A stretch of DNA of 64,000 nucleotides. Origin: Pandoraea terrigena (GTDB lineage: Bacteria; Pseudomonadota; Gammaproteobacteria; Burkholderiales; Burkholderiaceae). Both the position numbers and the translations under genes were made by a program. Under the pieces are notes generated by a model. It did no database searches. It had not been told where the DNA came from and worked only from the letters and a program-made list of their open reading frames with translations. Location: assembly GCF_902459705.1 (NCBI RefSeq), contig NZ_CABPRU010000004.1:372001-436000 (forward strand), written 5' to 3'. This document shows, one piece after another, positions 36,874 to 46,382 of the stretch (positions are counted from its first letter, which is position 1; each line of letters starts with the position of its first letter).

Positions 36874-37752
36874 TTGATGCTTTTTAAAGTACGTCGCAAC
36901 GCGACTGTCAAACAAAGGGCCTTTATGCGCGACCTGCCGAACCCCACCATGCCGCTCTCTTCGTTGCCCCCCACGTCGCGGAGGCATCTTCCTCGCCCTG
37001 AAACGCCTGTCAAGCCGAATCTGGGTGTGGCGTGGGCACGCGACGAAAGCGAACTTCGGGAAGCCCAACGCCTGAGATACCATGTCTTCGCAGAGGAAAT
37101 GGGGGCGTCGGTCAAGGGCCCCGCAGGCCTGGATGTCGACGAGTACGACCAATACTGCGACCATTTGATCGTGCGCGACCAGGACTCGCTCCGGGTTGTC
37201 GGCACTTACCGCGTACTCCCCCCGGATCAGGCAAAGCGCCTTGGCCGCCTGTACTCCGAAGGGGAATTCGACCTCTCCCGGCTCGACCATCTGCGCCCGA
37301 AGCTGCTCGAGACCGGCCGCTCATGCGTACATGCGGACTTCCGTAACGGCGCCGTCATCATGGCGCTCTGGAGCGGCCTGGCCGAGTACATGCTGCGCAA
37401 TGGCCTGGAGACGATGCTCGGTTGTGCCAGCGTACCGATGGCCGACGGCGGCCACTACGCCGCCAGCCTGTACCGCAAGCTGCAAGCCACCGCCATGGCC
37501 CCGACCGAGTACCACGCCGTGCCGCGCATCGCGCTGCCGGTGGGCGAGCTGCAATCGACGCTGGAGGTCGAGCCGCCCGCTCTGGTCAAGGGATACCTTC
37601 GCCTTGGCGCCCGCATTTGCGGCGCCCCGGCCTGGGACCCCGACTTCAATACCGCCGATTTTCTCACCCTGTTCCGCCTGGCCGACATCAACCCGCGCTA
37701 CGCGCGCCATTTCCTCGGCCCGGAGCTCCTGAACAAGCTCAAACAGGCCTGA
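36874..37752 (+). CDS. olsB: OlsB-like N-acyltransferase (ornithine lipid synthesis)
   Basis: GNAT-fold N-acyltransferase of the Acetyltransf_5/hemolysin-like type: LREAQRLRYHVFAEEMGA, DEYDQYCDHLIVRDQ, VVGTYRVLPP, and GRSCVHADFRNGAVIMALWSGLAEYM. OlsB transfers a 3-hydroxyacyl chain from ACP to ornithine, the first step to phosphate-free ornithine lipid. The Pho box just upstream supports this, since bacteria make these lipids when phosphate is scarce. In-frame ATGs at 36874, 36877, 36925 and 36949 are all possible. A PhoB-dependent transcript would begin near 36875, so the ATG at 36925 is attractive. OlsA is not in the window. Confidence 0.75.
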   Translation: MMLFKVRRNATVKQRAFMRDLPNPTMPLSSLPPTSRRHLPRPETPVKPNLGVAWARDESELREAQRLRYHVFAEEMGASVKGPAGLDVDEYDQYCDHLIVRDQDSLRVVGTYRVLPPDQAKRLGRLYSEGEFDLSRLDHLRPKLLETGRSCVHADFRNGAVIMALWSGLAEYMLRNGLETMLGCASVPMADGGHYAASLYRKLQATAMAPTEYHAVPRIALPVGELQSTLEVEPPALVKGYLRLGARICGAPAWDPDFNTADFLTLFRLADINPRYARHFLGPELLNKLKQA

Positions 37753-37781
37753 CAGGCGCCGCTCCCCCCGCGCCAAGACAC

Positions 37782-37810
37782 AAAAAAGCCCGGCAGATGC
37801 CGGGCTTTTT
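37782..37810. terminator. Bidirectional terminator between olsB and ppx
   Basis: AAAAAA-GCCCGGC-AGAT-GCCGGGC-TTTTT, T runs on both strands. It serves olsB rightward and ppx leftward. Confidence 0.9.
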
Positions 37811-37861
37811 CATTTGCGCCGCCCGGATGCAATGGGCTGGCCAGCCGTCACGCACCACGTG

Positions 37862-39403
37862 TCATGCGTACACGACCTTGTAGCGCAGGCCGATCTTCTC
37901 CCATTCCTGCGCCTCGCGCTGCAGACTGTAGTCGGTCAGCGGATTGACGTCGATCCACGCGCGCGGCACCGACACCATGAAGCCGTCGCCAAGCCGTTGG
38001 ACCTCGATGCTGTCCGGCAACGCATCCGTGCGGCGGCGACAGAACAACACCGCCAGACGCAGGCAGAACAGCAACTGCCAATCGACCTGCTGCACCTGCG
38101 ACGCCAACTTGCCCAGCTTGCCGACGTGCCCCAGCAACAACTCGGCCAAGCGCGCCTGATCAGGGCGCGAAAACCCCGGCATATCCGCGTTGCTGCCGAT
38201 GTACGCCGAATGCTTGTGGTACGCACTGTGCGAGATCGACAACCCCATCTCGTGGAGCGACGACGCCCAGTTGAGCAACGCCTCGCCTTCCGCGCGATCC
38301 TCGTCCAGGTCCTGCGTCGTGCCGTCGCCGTCGGCCTCGGCCGCCTCGACCGGCAACTGCCGATACAGACGGATCGCCAAACACCCCACACGCTCGGCCT
38401 GGGCCCGGTCAACGCCATAACGGCGCACGAACTGCTCGACGGTCACCGCACGCATGTCCTGATGTTGCGTACGCCCCAGCAAGTCGTACATCACGCCGAG
38501 TCGCAGCGCCGCATCGGTCGTCTCCATATGGTCGACTTCGAGTTCATTGAAGACCGACAGCATGATGGACAAGCCGCCCGGCAACACCGGAACGCGATCC
38601 TGTTTGAGCCCGGCAAGCTTCAGGCGGTTGGCGTTCTCAGCCTTGACGAGCGCCCGCTTGAGACGCTCGAGACCGCCGCGCGTGAGACCATGCACGCCAC
38701 CGTCGTTAAAGCCGTTGGCCTCGAGCAATTCGGCCAGTGCGCGTGCCGTCCCCGACGAGCCGATCGCCTGTGACCAGGCGGCGTCACGATAGGTCGCCGA
38801 AATGATCTGGATCTCGCGGCGGGCCGCCAGCTCGGCCTGCTTCATCGCGTATTCATCGACGTTGCCGCTGGGAAAGAACTGCCGGCTATGACTCACGCAG
38901 CCGATATACAGGCTCTCCATGATGAGCGGCTCGTAATCCTGCCCGATGATGAATTCGGTGGAGCCGCCGCCAATGTCCACGACAAGTCGGTTACCCTGGC
39001 ACGTCGGCACCGAGTGCGCGGCGCCCGCATAAATCAGGCGCGCTTCCTCCCGGCCAGCAATCACTTCGATGGGAAATCCGAGCGCGTGCTGCGCCTCGCC
39101 GAGAAAATCGTCCGCGTTCTTGGCGACGCGCAGGGTGTTCGTGGCCACCGCGCGAACCTTGTCGGGATGAAATCCCCGCAGCCGCTCGCCGAACCGCTTG
39201 AGCACGTCCCAGCCGCGTTGCTGCGATGGATGATCGAGGTACTTCTCGGCATTCAGGCCCGCCGCCAGCCGAACCGGCTCGCGCAGCGCATCGACCTGAT
39301 AGATCTGCGTACCGGCGGACGTTTCCTCCACGCGGCCGATGATCAGGCGAAAACTATTCGAGCCGAGATCGACGGCCGCTAGCAAGGGCGAGGGAGTACT
39401 CAT
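37862..39403 (-). CDS. ppx: Exopolyphosphatase (Ppx/GppA family)
   Basis: 513 residues. The actin-like ATPase fold shows AAVDLGSNSFRLIIGR (phosphate 1), VDIGGGSTEFI (phosphate 2) and AIGSSGTARAL, followed by the C-terminal HD-like helical region. It releases phosphate from the ends of polyphosphate and may also cleave pppGpp. It diverges from ppk across a region with PhoB-like repeats, so both may respond to phosphate. Confidence 0.95.
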   Translation of the reverse strand: MSTPSPLLAAVDLGSNSFRLIIGRVEETSAGTQIYQVDALREPVRLAAGLNAEKYLDHPSQQRGWDVLKRFGERLRGFHPDKVRAVATNTLRVAKNADDFLGEAQHALGFPIEVIAGREEARLIYAGAAHSVPTCQGNRLVVDIGGGSTEFIIGQDYEPLIMESLYIGCVSHSRQFFPSGNVDEYAMKQAELAARREIQIISATYRDAAWSQAIGSSGTARALAELLEANGFNDGGVHGLTRGGLERLKRALVKAENANRLKLAGLKQDRVPVLPGGLSIMLSVFNELEVDHMETTDAALRLGVMYDLLGRTQHQDMRAVTVEQFVRRYGVDRAQAERVGCLAIRLYRQLPVEAAEADGDGTTQDLDEDRAEGEALLNWASSLHEMGLSISHSAYHKHSAYIGSNADMPGFSRPDQARLAELLLGHVGKLGKLASQVQQVDWQLLFCLRLAVLFCRRRTDALPDSIEVQRLGDGFMVSVPRAWIDVNPLTDYSLQREAQEWEKIGLRYKVVYA

Positions 39404-39530
39404 GTGGGAAAGCGCCTGAGCGAAGAGTGCCGGAGTGGACGACGTATCACACGAAAAGCATGACGCGCACTCGACAAATAAATGACGAATACGCTACAAA
39501 TGGAATATGACACGTCGTTGACAAATGTGA

Positions 39531-39548
39531 ACGTCATATAACGGTAAC
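39531..39548 (+). promoter_or_regulatory. Candidate Pho box before ppk
   Basis: ACGTCATATAACGGTAAC matches the PhoB consensus at 12 of 18 positions. A second TGACA pair spaced 11 bases lies just upstream (39508-39525), so this may be a longer tandem array in the ppx-ppk gap. Confidence 0.5.
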
Positions 39549-39597
39549 AATACGGATGAAGAATTCACGCCAATCCCATGTCTTTCGAACGTTCACT

Positions 39598-41676
39598 ATG
39601 AATTATCCGCTGCTCAACCGAGAGCTGGGCATCCTGGCGTTCAACGAGCGCGTCCTTGCCCAGGCGGCAGATCCGGCAACGCCACTGCTGGAACGCCTTC
39701 GCTTCGTCTGTATCGTGAGTAGCAACCTGGATGAATTCTTCGAAATCCGCGTCGCCGGACTGAAGGAGCAGATGCGCGAGAATCCGGGCATGCTCACGCC
39801 CGACGGCATGACGTTCCAGCAAGTTTACACGCAAGTTTGCGCCCGAGCACAGGCGCTGGTGGAAAAGCAGTACGCGATGTTCGACAACCTGATGCCACGT
39901 CTCGAAGCCGAAGGCATCGCGTTTCACCCATCCGGCCAGTGGAACGACGCCCAGGTCGAATGGGCCCGGGACTACTTCCTGCGCGAGCTCGTGCCGGTAC
40001 TCACGCCGATCGGGCTCGATCCGGCGCACCCGTTTCCGCGCGTGCTCAACAAGAGCCTGAACTTCGCCGTCGAACTCGAAGGCAAGGACGCCTTCGGCCG
40101 CGACGCCGAACTCGCCATCGTCCAGGCCCCGCGCGCCCTGCCCCGGCTGGTGCCCATGCCCCCGGCGCTCGCCCCCTTGCCCAACAGCTTCGTGCTGCTC
40201 AGCTCGCTCATGCTGCGCTTCGCCAGCGAACTGTTTCCCGGACTCACCGCCAAGGGCTGCCATCAATTCCGCGTGACGCGCAACAGCGATCTGTTCGTCG
40301 ACGAAGATGAAATCACCAACCTGCGCACCGCGTTGCAAGGCGAACTCCCGGCCCGCCATCTCGGCGACGCCGTACGTCTCGAAGTCGATGCCGGTACGCC
40401 GTCGCGCCTCGTGCGGCGCCTGCAGACAGAATGCGGCCTGAGCGACTCGGACTGCTACCGCGTCAAGGGTCCCGTCAACCTCGTGCGCCTGATGCCCTTG
40501 CCCGAGATGGTCGACCGGCCGGACCTCAAGTTCGCGCCGTTCGTGCCGGCGCTGCCCAAGCGCATGAGCGCGTCGCCCGCCATTTTCGACCTCATCGACC
40601 AGGGCGACCTGCTGCTGCATCATCCGTACGACAGCTTCCAGCCCGTGCTGGAGCTCCTGCTGCAAGCGGCACGCGACCCCGACGTGGTCGCCATCAAGCA
40701 GACGATCTACCGGACCGGCAACGAATCCGCGCTGATGGACGCCCTGATGGAGGCCGCGCGCAACGGCAAGGAAGTCACCGTCGTGGTGGAGTTGCTCGCG
40801 CGCTTCGACGAAGAGACCAACATCAACTGGGCGGCGCAGCTCGAAGCGGTCGGCGCTCACGTCGTCTACGGCGTGGTCGGTCACAAGTGTCATGCGAAGA
40901 TGCTGCTCGTGGTGCGTCGTACGCACCAGGGCAAGAAGACGTTCCTCAAGCGCTACGTCCACCTCGGCACGGGCAACTATCACCCGCGCACGGCCCGTCT
41001 GTACACGGATTTCGGCCTGATGACCGCCGACGAGGCGCTGTGCGCCGACGTTCACGTCGTCTTCCAGCAACTGACCGGCATCGGTCGCCAGACCCATTTG
41101 CACGCGCTATGGCAGTCGCCGTTCACGATGCACACGCATCTGCTCGAGGCGATCCGGCACGAAACGCAAGCGGCCGCTGCCGGCAAGAAGGCGCGCGTTA
41201 TCGCGAAAATGAATGCGCTGCTCGAACCCTCGATCATCGCGGAGCTGTACAAAGCGTCGCGGGCCGGCGTGAAGATCGATCTGATCGTGCGTGGCGTGTG
41301 CTCACTGCGCGCTGGGGTGCCCGGCCTTTCCGAGAACATCACGGTGCGCTCGATCGTCGGGCGCTTTCTCGAACACCATCGCATCTATTACTTCTACGCG
41401 AATGGCGAGGAGAACGTCATGCTCTCCAGCGCCGACTGGATGGAGCGCAACTTCTTCCGTCGCGTGGAGGTGGCCTTTCCGGTACAGGACAAGCGTCTGA
41501 AAGCCCGCGTGATTCGCGAGGGGCTCATGGTGCATCTGCGTGACAACACCGCCGCATGGCTGATGCGTCCGGACGGCAGCTATATGCGTCGCAAGACGGG
41601 CAAGACGCCGTTCAACAGCCAGATGGCGTTGATGCAGGAGATCGTACAGCACGTGCAGACCGGCCCCCGCAGTTGA
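39598..41676 (+). CDS. ppk: Polyphosphate kinase 1
   Basis: About 692 residues: the N domain (YPLLNRELGILAFNERVLAQA, SSNLDEFFEIRVAGLKEQ), head domain, and two phospholipase D-like catalytic domains with the phosphorylated His near HAKMLLVVRR and VHLGTGNYHPRTARLYTDFGL. It makes polyphosphate from ATP at the membrane. The start at 39598 is chosen because PhoB-driven transcription from the upstream Pho box would begin after the other ATG at 39556, and because it fits the family N-terminus; no clear ribosome site supports either. Confidence 0.95.
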   Translation: MNYPLLNRELGILAFNERVLAQAADPATPLLERLRFVCIVSSNLDEFFEIRVAGLKEQMRENPGMLTPDGMTFQQVYTQVCARAQALVEKQYAMFDNLMPRLEAEGIAFHPSGQWNDAQVEWARDYFLRELVPVLTPIGLDPAHPFPRVLNKSLNFAVELEGKDAFGRDAELAIVQAPRALPRLVPMPPALAPLPNSFVLLSSLMLRFASELFPGLTAKGCHQFRVTRNSDLFVDEDEITNLRTALQGELPARHLGDAVRLEVDAGTPSRLVRRLQTECGLSDSDCYRVKGPVNLVRLMPLPEMVDRPDLKFAPFVPALPKRMSASPAIFDLIDQGDLLLHHPYDSFQPVLELLLQAARDPDVVAIKQTIYRTGNESALMDALMEAARNGKEVTVVVELLARFDEETNINWAAQLEAVGAHVVYGVVGHKCHAKMLLVVRRTHQGKKTFLKRYVHLGTGNYHPRTARLYTDFGLMTADEALCADVHVVFQQLTGIGRQTHLHALWQSPFTMHTHLLEAIRHETQAAAAGKKARVIAKMNALLEPSIIAELYKASRAGVKIDLIVRGVCSLRAGVPGLSENITVRSIVGRFLEHHRIYYFYANGEENVMLSSADWMERNFFRRVEVAFPVQDKRLKARVIREGLMVHLRDNTAAWLMRPDGSYMRRKTGKTPFNSQMALMQEIVQHVQTGPRS

Positions 41677-41752
41677 CCGATCGCCGCTCCCCCGCACGTA
41701 CCGTCTGCGCCTGGTTGCCGGCGCTTGGCCGTCGACGCCTGATCGCCTGCGC

Positions 41753-43096
41753 CTAGCCGTCCACCGTCGCGCCAGGGGGCGTGGCGTCGACCGGCGCGCG
41801 CTGCGCCACGCGCGTCGGCGGGAACTGAATGGCGAACGTGCTGCCATGCCCCACCTCGCTCGTCACCTTCAGATCGGCCTGATGGCGCGTCAGCACATGC
41901 TTGACGATCGCCAGCCCGAGGCCGGTGCCGCCCGTATCGCGTGATCGGCTGCGGTCGATACGATAGAAGCGCTCCGTGAGCCGCGGGATATGTTCCGCCG
42001 GAATCCCCAGCCCGGAGTCGGTCACCGCGAAGCGGGCACCGCCATCGGCCGTCGCTCCCCATTCGATGCGGATTTTGCCGCCCGGCGGCGTGTAGCGCAC
42101 CGCATTGCTCACCAGGTTGCTGAATGCGCTGTGGAGTTCGCCTTCCGCGCCTCGCAGGTCGAGTCCCTCGGTCCCCGTGACTTCGATCACATGTTGTCCC
42201 TGCGACAGGCCTTCGGCGTCGTTGCGCAGCGAGCGCAACTGCATGCCCATATCAACCCGTTCGTCCGGGGGGGGCTTGCCGCTGCCTTCGAGCTTCGCGA
42301 GCGTGAGCAGGTCGTTCACGATGTTCTGCATACGCGAGGCCTGCTGGCGCATGATCTCGACGTAGCGCTGGATCTCGTCGGGCGAGAGCGGCAGCTCGCC
42401 GACCGTCTCCAGGAAGCCGGAGAGCACGGTGAGCGGTGTCTTGAGTTCGTGCGAGACGTTGGCCACGAAGTCGCGGCGCATCGAGTCGGTGCGCTCGAGA
42501 TCGGTCACGTCGAGCGAAATGATGAGCTTGCGATGGTCGCCGTACGGGAACACCTGCATGGAGAGTACGTTGTTGCGCTTCTCGCCCATGTGATGCATGA
42601 GCAGCGCTTCGTCGTAGCGCTCTGAGGACAGATAGTGCACAAAGGCCGGCGTGCGCAGGAGATGGGTGATCTGCTGACGCAGGTCCCGCTTGGCGTCGAT
42701 GCCGAAATGCACCTCGGCAATCGCATTGCACCATTCGATCTGGTTGTGCTCGTCGAGCATGATCACGCCGTTGGGCGATGCCTGGATCGCCTGGATGAAG
42801 CGCGCGTGCTGTTGTTCTACCTGCTTGACCTGGTTATGCCAGCGCTTGGCCAGCTTGTGGAGCCGGTAATAGATTTCTCCCCACAAGCCGAGTGCACTCG
42901 GCACTTCACCGTAGACGGGTGCGTCGAGCAGGCGCCAGAGGCGTTGGGCGTGGTGGACATTGAAGAGAAGTTGCGTGACCAGCAGGACGATGGCCGTGAT
43001 ATAGCCGACGTTCGCTCCAAAGAGCCAGCCGACCGCCGCTGAAATGGCCGCTTGCAGGATCAGGAACGTCAGCGCACGAGCCCAGATGATATTCAT
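41753..43096 (-). CDS. phoR: Phosphate regulon sensor histidine kinase
   Basis: 447 residues: two N-terminal membrane helices (ALTFLILQAAISAAVGWLF, then YITAIVLLVTQLLF), a PAS domain (AIQASPNGVIMLDEHNQIEWCN), the H-box FVANVSHELKTPLTVLSG with the phosphorylated His, N-box FSNLVSNAVRYTPPGG, and G boxes DSGLGIP and GTGLGLAIVKH. It signals through PhoU/Pst and phosphorylates PhoB. The start at 43096 (MNIIWARAL) gives the normal topology; the frame is open to 43330. Confidence 0.95.
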   Translation of the reverse strand: MNIIWARALTFLILQAAISAAVGWLFGANVGYITAIVLLVTQLLFNVHHAQRLWRLLDAPVYGEVPSALGLWGEIYYRLHKLAKRWHNQVKQVEQQHARFIQAIQASPNGVIMLDEHNQIEWCNAIAEVHFGIDAKRDLRQQITHLLRTPAFVHYLSSERYDEALLMHHMGEKRNNVLSMQVFPYGDHRKLIISLDVTDLERTDSMRRDFVANVSHELKTPLTVLSGFLETVGELPLSPDEIQRYVEIMRQQASRMQNIVNDLLTLAKLEGSGKPPPDERVDMGMQLRSLRNDAEGLSQGQHVIEVTGTEGLDLRGAEGELHSAFSNLVSNAVRYTPPGGKIRIEWGATADGGARFAVTDSGLGIPAEHIPRLTERFYRIDRSRSRDTGGTGLGLAIVKHVLTRHQADLKVTSEVGHGSTFAIQFPPTRVAQRAPVDATPPGATVDG

Positions 43097-43188
43097 AGAC
43101 GATGCACAGGGGTTTTGCCGCCCGCGACAGACCGGACAGGGGCGGCATTGGGCACGGCAGACCTCGCCCGAAGACGAAGCGTGATGCC

Positions 43189-43890
43189 TCAGGCCGACTT
43201 CGTCAGACGGTAGCCGCTGCCGCGTACGGTCTCGATCATAGCATCGTGGCCGGCCGGCTTGAGCGCGGCACGAAGACGCTTGATATGCACGTCCACCGTG
43301 CGCTCCTCGACGAACACGTGATCGCCCCACACCTGATCGAGCAACTGCGAGCGGCTGTGCACGCGCTCCGGATGCGTCATGAAGAAGTGCAGCAGACGGA
43401 ATTCCGTCGGCCCAAGATCCAGCTTGATGTCGCCACTCGACTGGTGGCTCGTGACGCGATGCGTGGCCGGATCGAGCTTCAGGCCATTCACGCTCACCAC
43501 GTCCTCGGTCAGTTGCGGCGCGCGGCGGCGCAGCACGGCCTTGATCCGCGCCATGAGTTCCTTCGGCGAGAACGGCTTGGTCACGTAATCGTCCGCGCCG
43601 ATCTCCAGGCCCATCACTTTGTCCTGCTCCTCGCTGCGCGCGGTGAGCATGATGATCGGCACGTGCTTGGTACGCTCGTTCGCACGAAGCTCACGTGCGA
43701 AAGTCACGCCCGACTTGCCTGGCAGCATCCAGTCAAGCAGGACCAGGTCCGGCAGCACGTCGCTGATCAGCGTGAGTGCCTGCTCGGCGTTATACGCCCG
43801 AATCGGATAGTGACCCGCGTGTTGCAGATTGACGGAGATCAGCTCGGAAATCGCCGGTTCGTCTTCCACGATCAGAATGCTGCTGGGCAT
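43189..43890 (-). CDS. phoB: Phosphate response regulator
   Basis: 233 residues. Receiver domain with acidic pair ED at 9-10, phospho-acceptor Asp53 in LLLDWMLPG, Thr in MLTARS and Lys in YVTKP; then an OmpR-type winged helix (LDLGPTEFRLLHFFMTHPERVHSRSQLLDQVWG, RTVDVHIKRLR). Binds Pho boxes such as those seen before pstS, olsB and ppk. Lies 36 bases after phoU and about 90 before phoR. Confidence 0.97.
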   Translation of the reverse strand: MPSSILIVEDEPAISELISVNLQHAGHYPIRAYNAEQALTLISDVLPDLVLLDWMLPGKSGVTFARELRANERTKHVPIIMLTARSEEQDKVMGLEIGADDYVTKPFSPKELMARIKAVLRRRAPQLTEDVVSVNGLKLDPATHRVTSHQSSGDIKLDLGPTEFRLLHFFMTHPERVHSRSQLLDQVWGDHVFVEERTVDVHIKRLRAALKPAGHDAMIETVRGSGYRLTKSA

Positions 43891-43926
43891 CGGTTTCCTC
43901 TCAAACCTTCAGTAAAGTCGGGCCAG

Positions 43927-44634
43927 TCACTCGCCTTGCACTTGACGCTGCAGATCTTCGCGCGAAATGTGCCGGACGTCGGTCCCCTTGACGATGTAAA
44001 TGATGAATTCCGCGATGTTCTTCGCGTGATCGCCGATTCGCTCGATCGCCTTGGCGATGAACAGGAACTCCAGGCCGGCCGAGATGGTGCGCGGATCTTC
44101 CATCATGTAGGTCACCAGCTTGCGCACGAAGCCACGGAATTCATTGTCGATGGCCTTGTCGTCGCGCACGATCTCGGCAGCGGCCACGATGTCCAGGCGC
44201 GCGAACGCGTCCAGCGTGCGACGCAGCAACTGGGCGGCCATCTCGCCCGAGAGTTTGATTTCGGCGAAGTTCACGGTTTGCGCCGCGCCGTCTTCGAGCA
44301 GGTGACGGGTGCGCTTGGCGATCTTCTCGGCCTCGTCGCCTGCGCGCTCGAGGTTGGTGATCGACTTCGAGATCGAGAGCAGCAGGCGAAGATCGCGTGC
44401 GGTCGGCTGACGGCGAGCGATGATCTTGCTGCATTCGTCGTCGATCTCGACTTCCATGGTGTTCAGTCGCTGCTCGGTGGCGATCACTTCGTCGACCAGG
44501 GAGCGATCGAACGTATTGAGCCCCCGCATGGCCGTCACGAGCTGCGATTCGACCAGGCCGCCCATTTCAAGGACGCGCGAGCACAGCTGGTTCAGGTCCG
44601 AGTCGAACTGGCTGGAAAGGTGTTTGTCGTTCAT
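43927..44634 (-). CDS. phoU: Phosphate transport regulator PhoU
   Basis: 235 residues and two three-helix PhoU bundles, each with the E/DxxxD metal motif (DEVIATEQRLNTMEVEIDDECSKIIARRQP; VRDDKAIDNEFRGFVRKLVTYMMEDPRTI). It links Pst activity to PhoR inhibition. Placed in the usual pstB-phoU-phoB order, 21 bases after pstB. Confidence 0.97.
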   Translation of the reverse strand: MNDKHLSSQFDSDLNQLCSRVLEMGGLVESQLVTAMRGLNTFDRSLVDEVIATEQRLNTMEVEIDDECSKIIARRQPTARDLRLLLSISKSITNLERAGDEAEKIAKRTRHLLEDGAAQTVNFAEIKLSGEMAAQLLRRTLDAFARLDIVAAAEIVRDDKAIDNEFRGFVRKLVTYMMEDPRTISAGLEFLFIAKAIERIGDHAKNIAEFIIYIVKGTDVRHISREDLQRQVQGE

Positions 44635-44655
44635 TTCGCAAATTCCTCGTGGGCA

Positions 44656-45438
44656 TCAACCGAAACGGCCGGTGATGTAGTCTTCGGTCTCTTTACGGTC
44701 CGGCTTGATGAAGATCTTTTCGGTTTCCCCGAACTCGATCAGCTCGCCCAGATACATATAGGCGGTGAAGTCCGAGCAACGTGCCGCCTGCTGCATGTTG
44801 TGCGTCACGATCACCACGGTGTAGTCGTCCTTGAGTTCGGCGATCAGCTCTTCGATGCGACCGGTGGAGATCGGGTCGAGCGCCGAGCACGGCTCGTCGA
44901 GCAGCAGCACTTCCGGGCGAATCGCGATGCCGCGCGCAATGCACAGACGCTGTTGCTGACCGCCCGACAGGCCGTAGCCCGATTGGTGCAGCTTGTCCTT
45001 GACTTCGCTCCACAGCGCCGCCTTGGTCAGCGCCCACTCCACGCGGTCGTCCATCTCCGAGCGCGAGAGCTTTTCAAACAAACGCACACCGAAGGCGATG
45101 TTGTCGTAGATCGACATCGGGAACGGCGTCGGCTTCTGGAACACCATGCCGACCTTCGCGCGCAGCAGCGCGATGTCCTGCTTCGAGGTCAGCAGGTTCT
45201 CGCCGTCCATGTTGATCTCACCCTCGGCACGTTGCTCCGGGTACAGCGCGAACATCTTGTTGAACGTGCGCAGCAGCGTCGATTTGCCGCAGCCCGACGG
45301 GCCGATGAAGGCGGTGACCTTGCGATCGGGAATGCGCAGGTTGATGTTCTTGAGCGCGTGGTACTTGTCGTAGAAGAAGTTCAGGTTATTGACTTCGATC
45401 TTCGAGGGCAATTTGATTTGTTGCGTGGAATTCGTCAT
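44656..45438 (-). CDS. pstB: Phosphate ABC transporter ATP-binding protein
   Basis: 260 residues: Walker [11 protein letters not shown]-loop [12 protein letters not shown] (the PPTPFPM-like PstB mark), signature [14 protein letters not shown], Walker [13 protein letters not shown], switch His VTHNMQQA. The ATG at 45438 follows a GAG-containing site; the longer open frame to 45786 overlaps pstA and is not used. Confidence 0.97.
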   Translation of the reverse strand: MTNSTQQIKLPSKIEVNNLNFFYDKYHALKNINLRIPDRKVTAFIGPSGCGKSTLLRTFNKMFALYPEQRAEGEINMDGENLLTSKQDIALLRAKVGMVFQKPTPFPMSIYDNIAFGVRLFEKLSRSEMDDRVEWALTKAALWSEVKDKLHQSGYGLSGGQQQRLCIARGIAIRPEVLLLDEPCSALDPISTGRIEELIAELKDDYTVVIVTHNMQQAARCSDFTAYMYLGELIEFGETEKIFIKPDRKETEDYITGRFG

Positions 45439-45485
45439 GGTCGTCTCAACCGTCAGGTATGCGTTGTGTCGTCTCGCGGTGCCGG

Positions 45486-46382
45486 TTACTTCTTGGTAAA
45501 CAGCGTGCGCGCCAGGATGTTCAGGAACAGCACCCCGATAGTGGTGATGAACACGCCCGCCCAGGCGAGCGACTGCCACTCCGCAAACGGACTCATGGCA
45601 AATTTGAAGATCGTGACCGGCAGGTTGGCCATCGGCTGATTCAGGTTCATCGACCAGAACTGGTTCGACAGCGCCGTGAACAGCAGCGGCGCCGTCTCGC
45701 CCGCAATACGCGCCACCGCCAGCAGCACGCCCGTCACGATACCGGCGATCGACGCCTTGAGCGTGATCTTCACGATGATGCGCCACTTCGGCGTACCCAG
45801 CGCAAATGCGGCCTCACGCAGGTTGTTCGGCACCAGCTTGAGCATGTTCTCTGTCGTGCGAATCACGATCGGGATTTGCAGCAGCGCGAGCGACACGATA
45901 CCCGCCCACGCCGAGAAGTGCCCCATCTGGGCCACGACCAGCGCGTACACGAACAGACCGATCACGATCGACGGTGCCGAGAGCAGGATGTCGTTGATGA
46001 AGCGGGTAATGCTGGCAAGCCACGACTTCTGACCATATTCGGCCAGATAGACACCCGCCAGAATGCCCAGCGGCGTACCGAGGAACGTGGCCACACCGAC
46101 CATCACGACACTGCCCGCGATGGCATTGGCAAGCCCCCCACCCGCCGTGTTCGGCGGCGGCGTCATTTCGGTGAACAGCGACAGCGACAGGCCGCCGATG
46201 CCCAGCGAGAGCGTGGTGTAGAGAATCCATAGCAGCCAGAGCAGACCGAAGGCCATCGCCGCGAGCGACATCGCGATCGCGAAAATATTCTTGCGGCGGC
46301 GGTACGCTTGCAGCCGCACGCGAGAAACGGCGTCGGTCGGCTTCACGGCTGGGGCTTCCAGTTCGAGCGCTTGTTGGGTCAT
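45486..46382 (-). CDS. pstA: Phosphate ABC transporter permease PstA
   Basis: 298 residues with six membrane helices and the EAA loop ([28 protein letters not shown]). The [21 protein letters not shown] block is typical of PstA. Start and pstC stop share bases near 46382, implying coupled translation. Confidence 0.96.
   Translation of the reverse strand: MTQQALELEAPAVKPTDAVSRVRLQAYRRRKNIFAIAMSLAAMAFGLLWLLWILYTTLSLGIGGLSLSLFTEMTPPPNTAGGGLANAIAGSVVMVGVATFLGTPLGILAGVYLAEYGQKSWLASITRFINDILLSAPSIVIGLFVYALVVAQMGHFSAWAGIVSLALLQIPIVIRTTENMLKLVPNNLREAAFALGTPKWRIIVKITLKASIAGIVTGVLLAVARIAGETAPLLFTALSNQFWSMNLNQPMANLPVTIFKFAMSPFAEWQSLAWAGVFITTIGVLFLNILARTLFTKK

Noticed and set aside
39565-41103. 512-codon open frame opposite ppk
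   Set aside because: Antisense shadow of a highly conserved enzyme.
43102-45639. 845-codon open frame opposite phoB-phoU-pstB
   Set aside because: Spans three well-supported genes on the other strand and has no domain.
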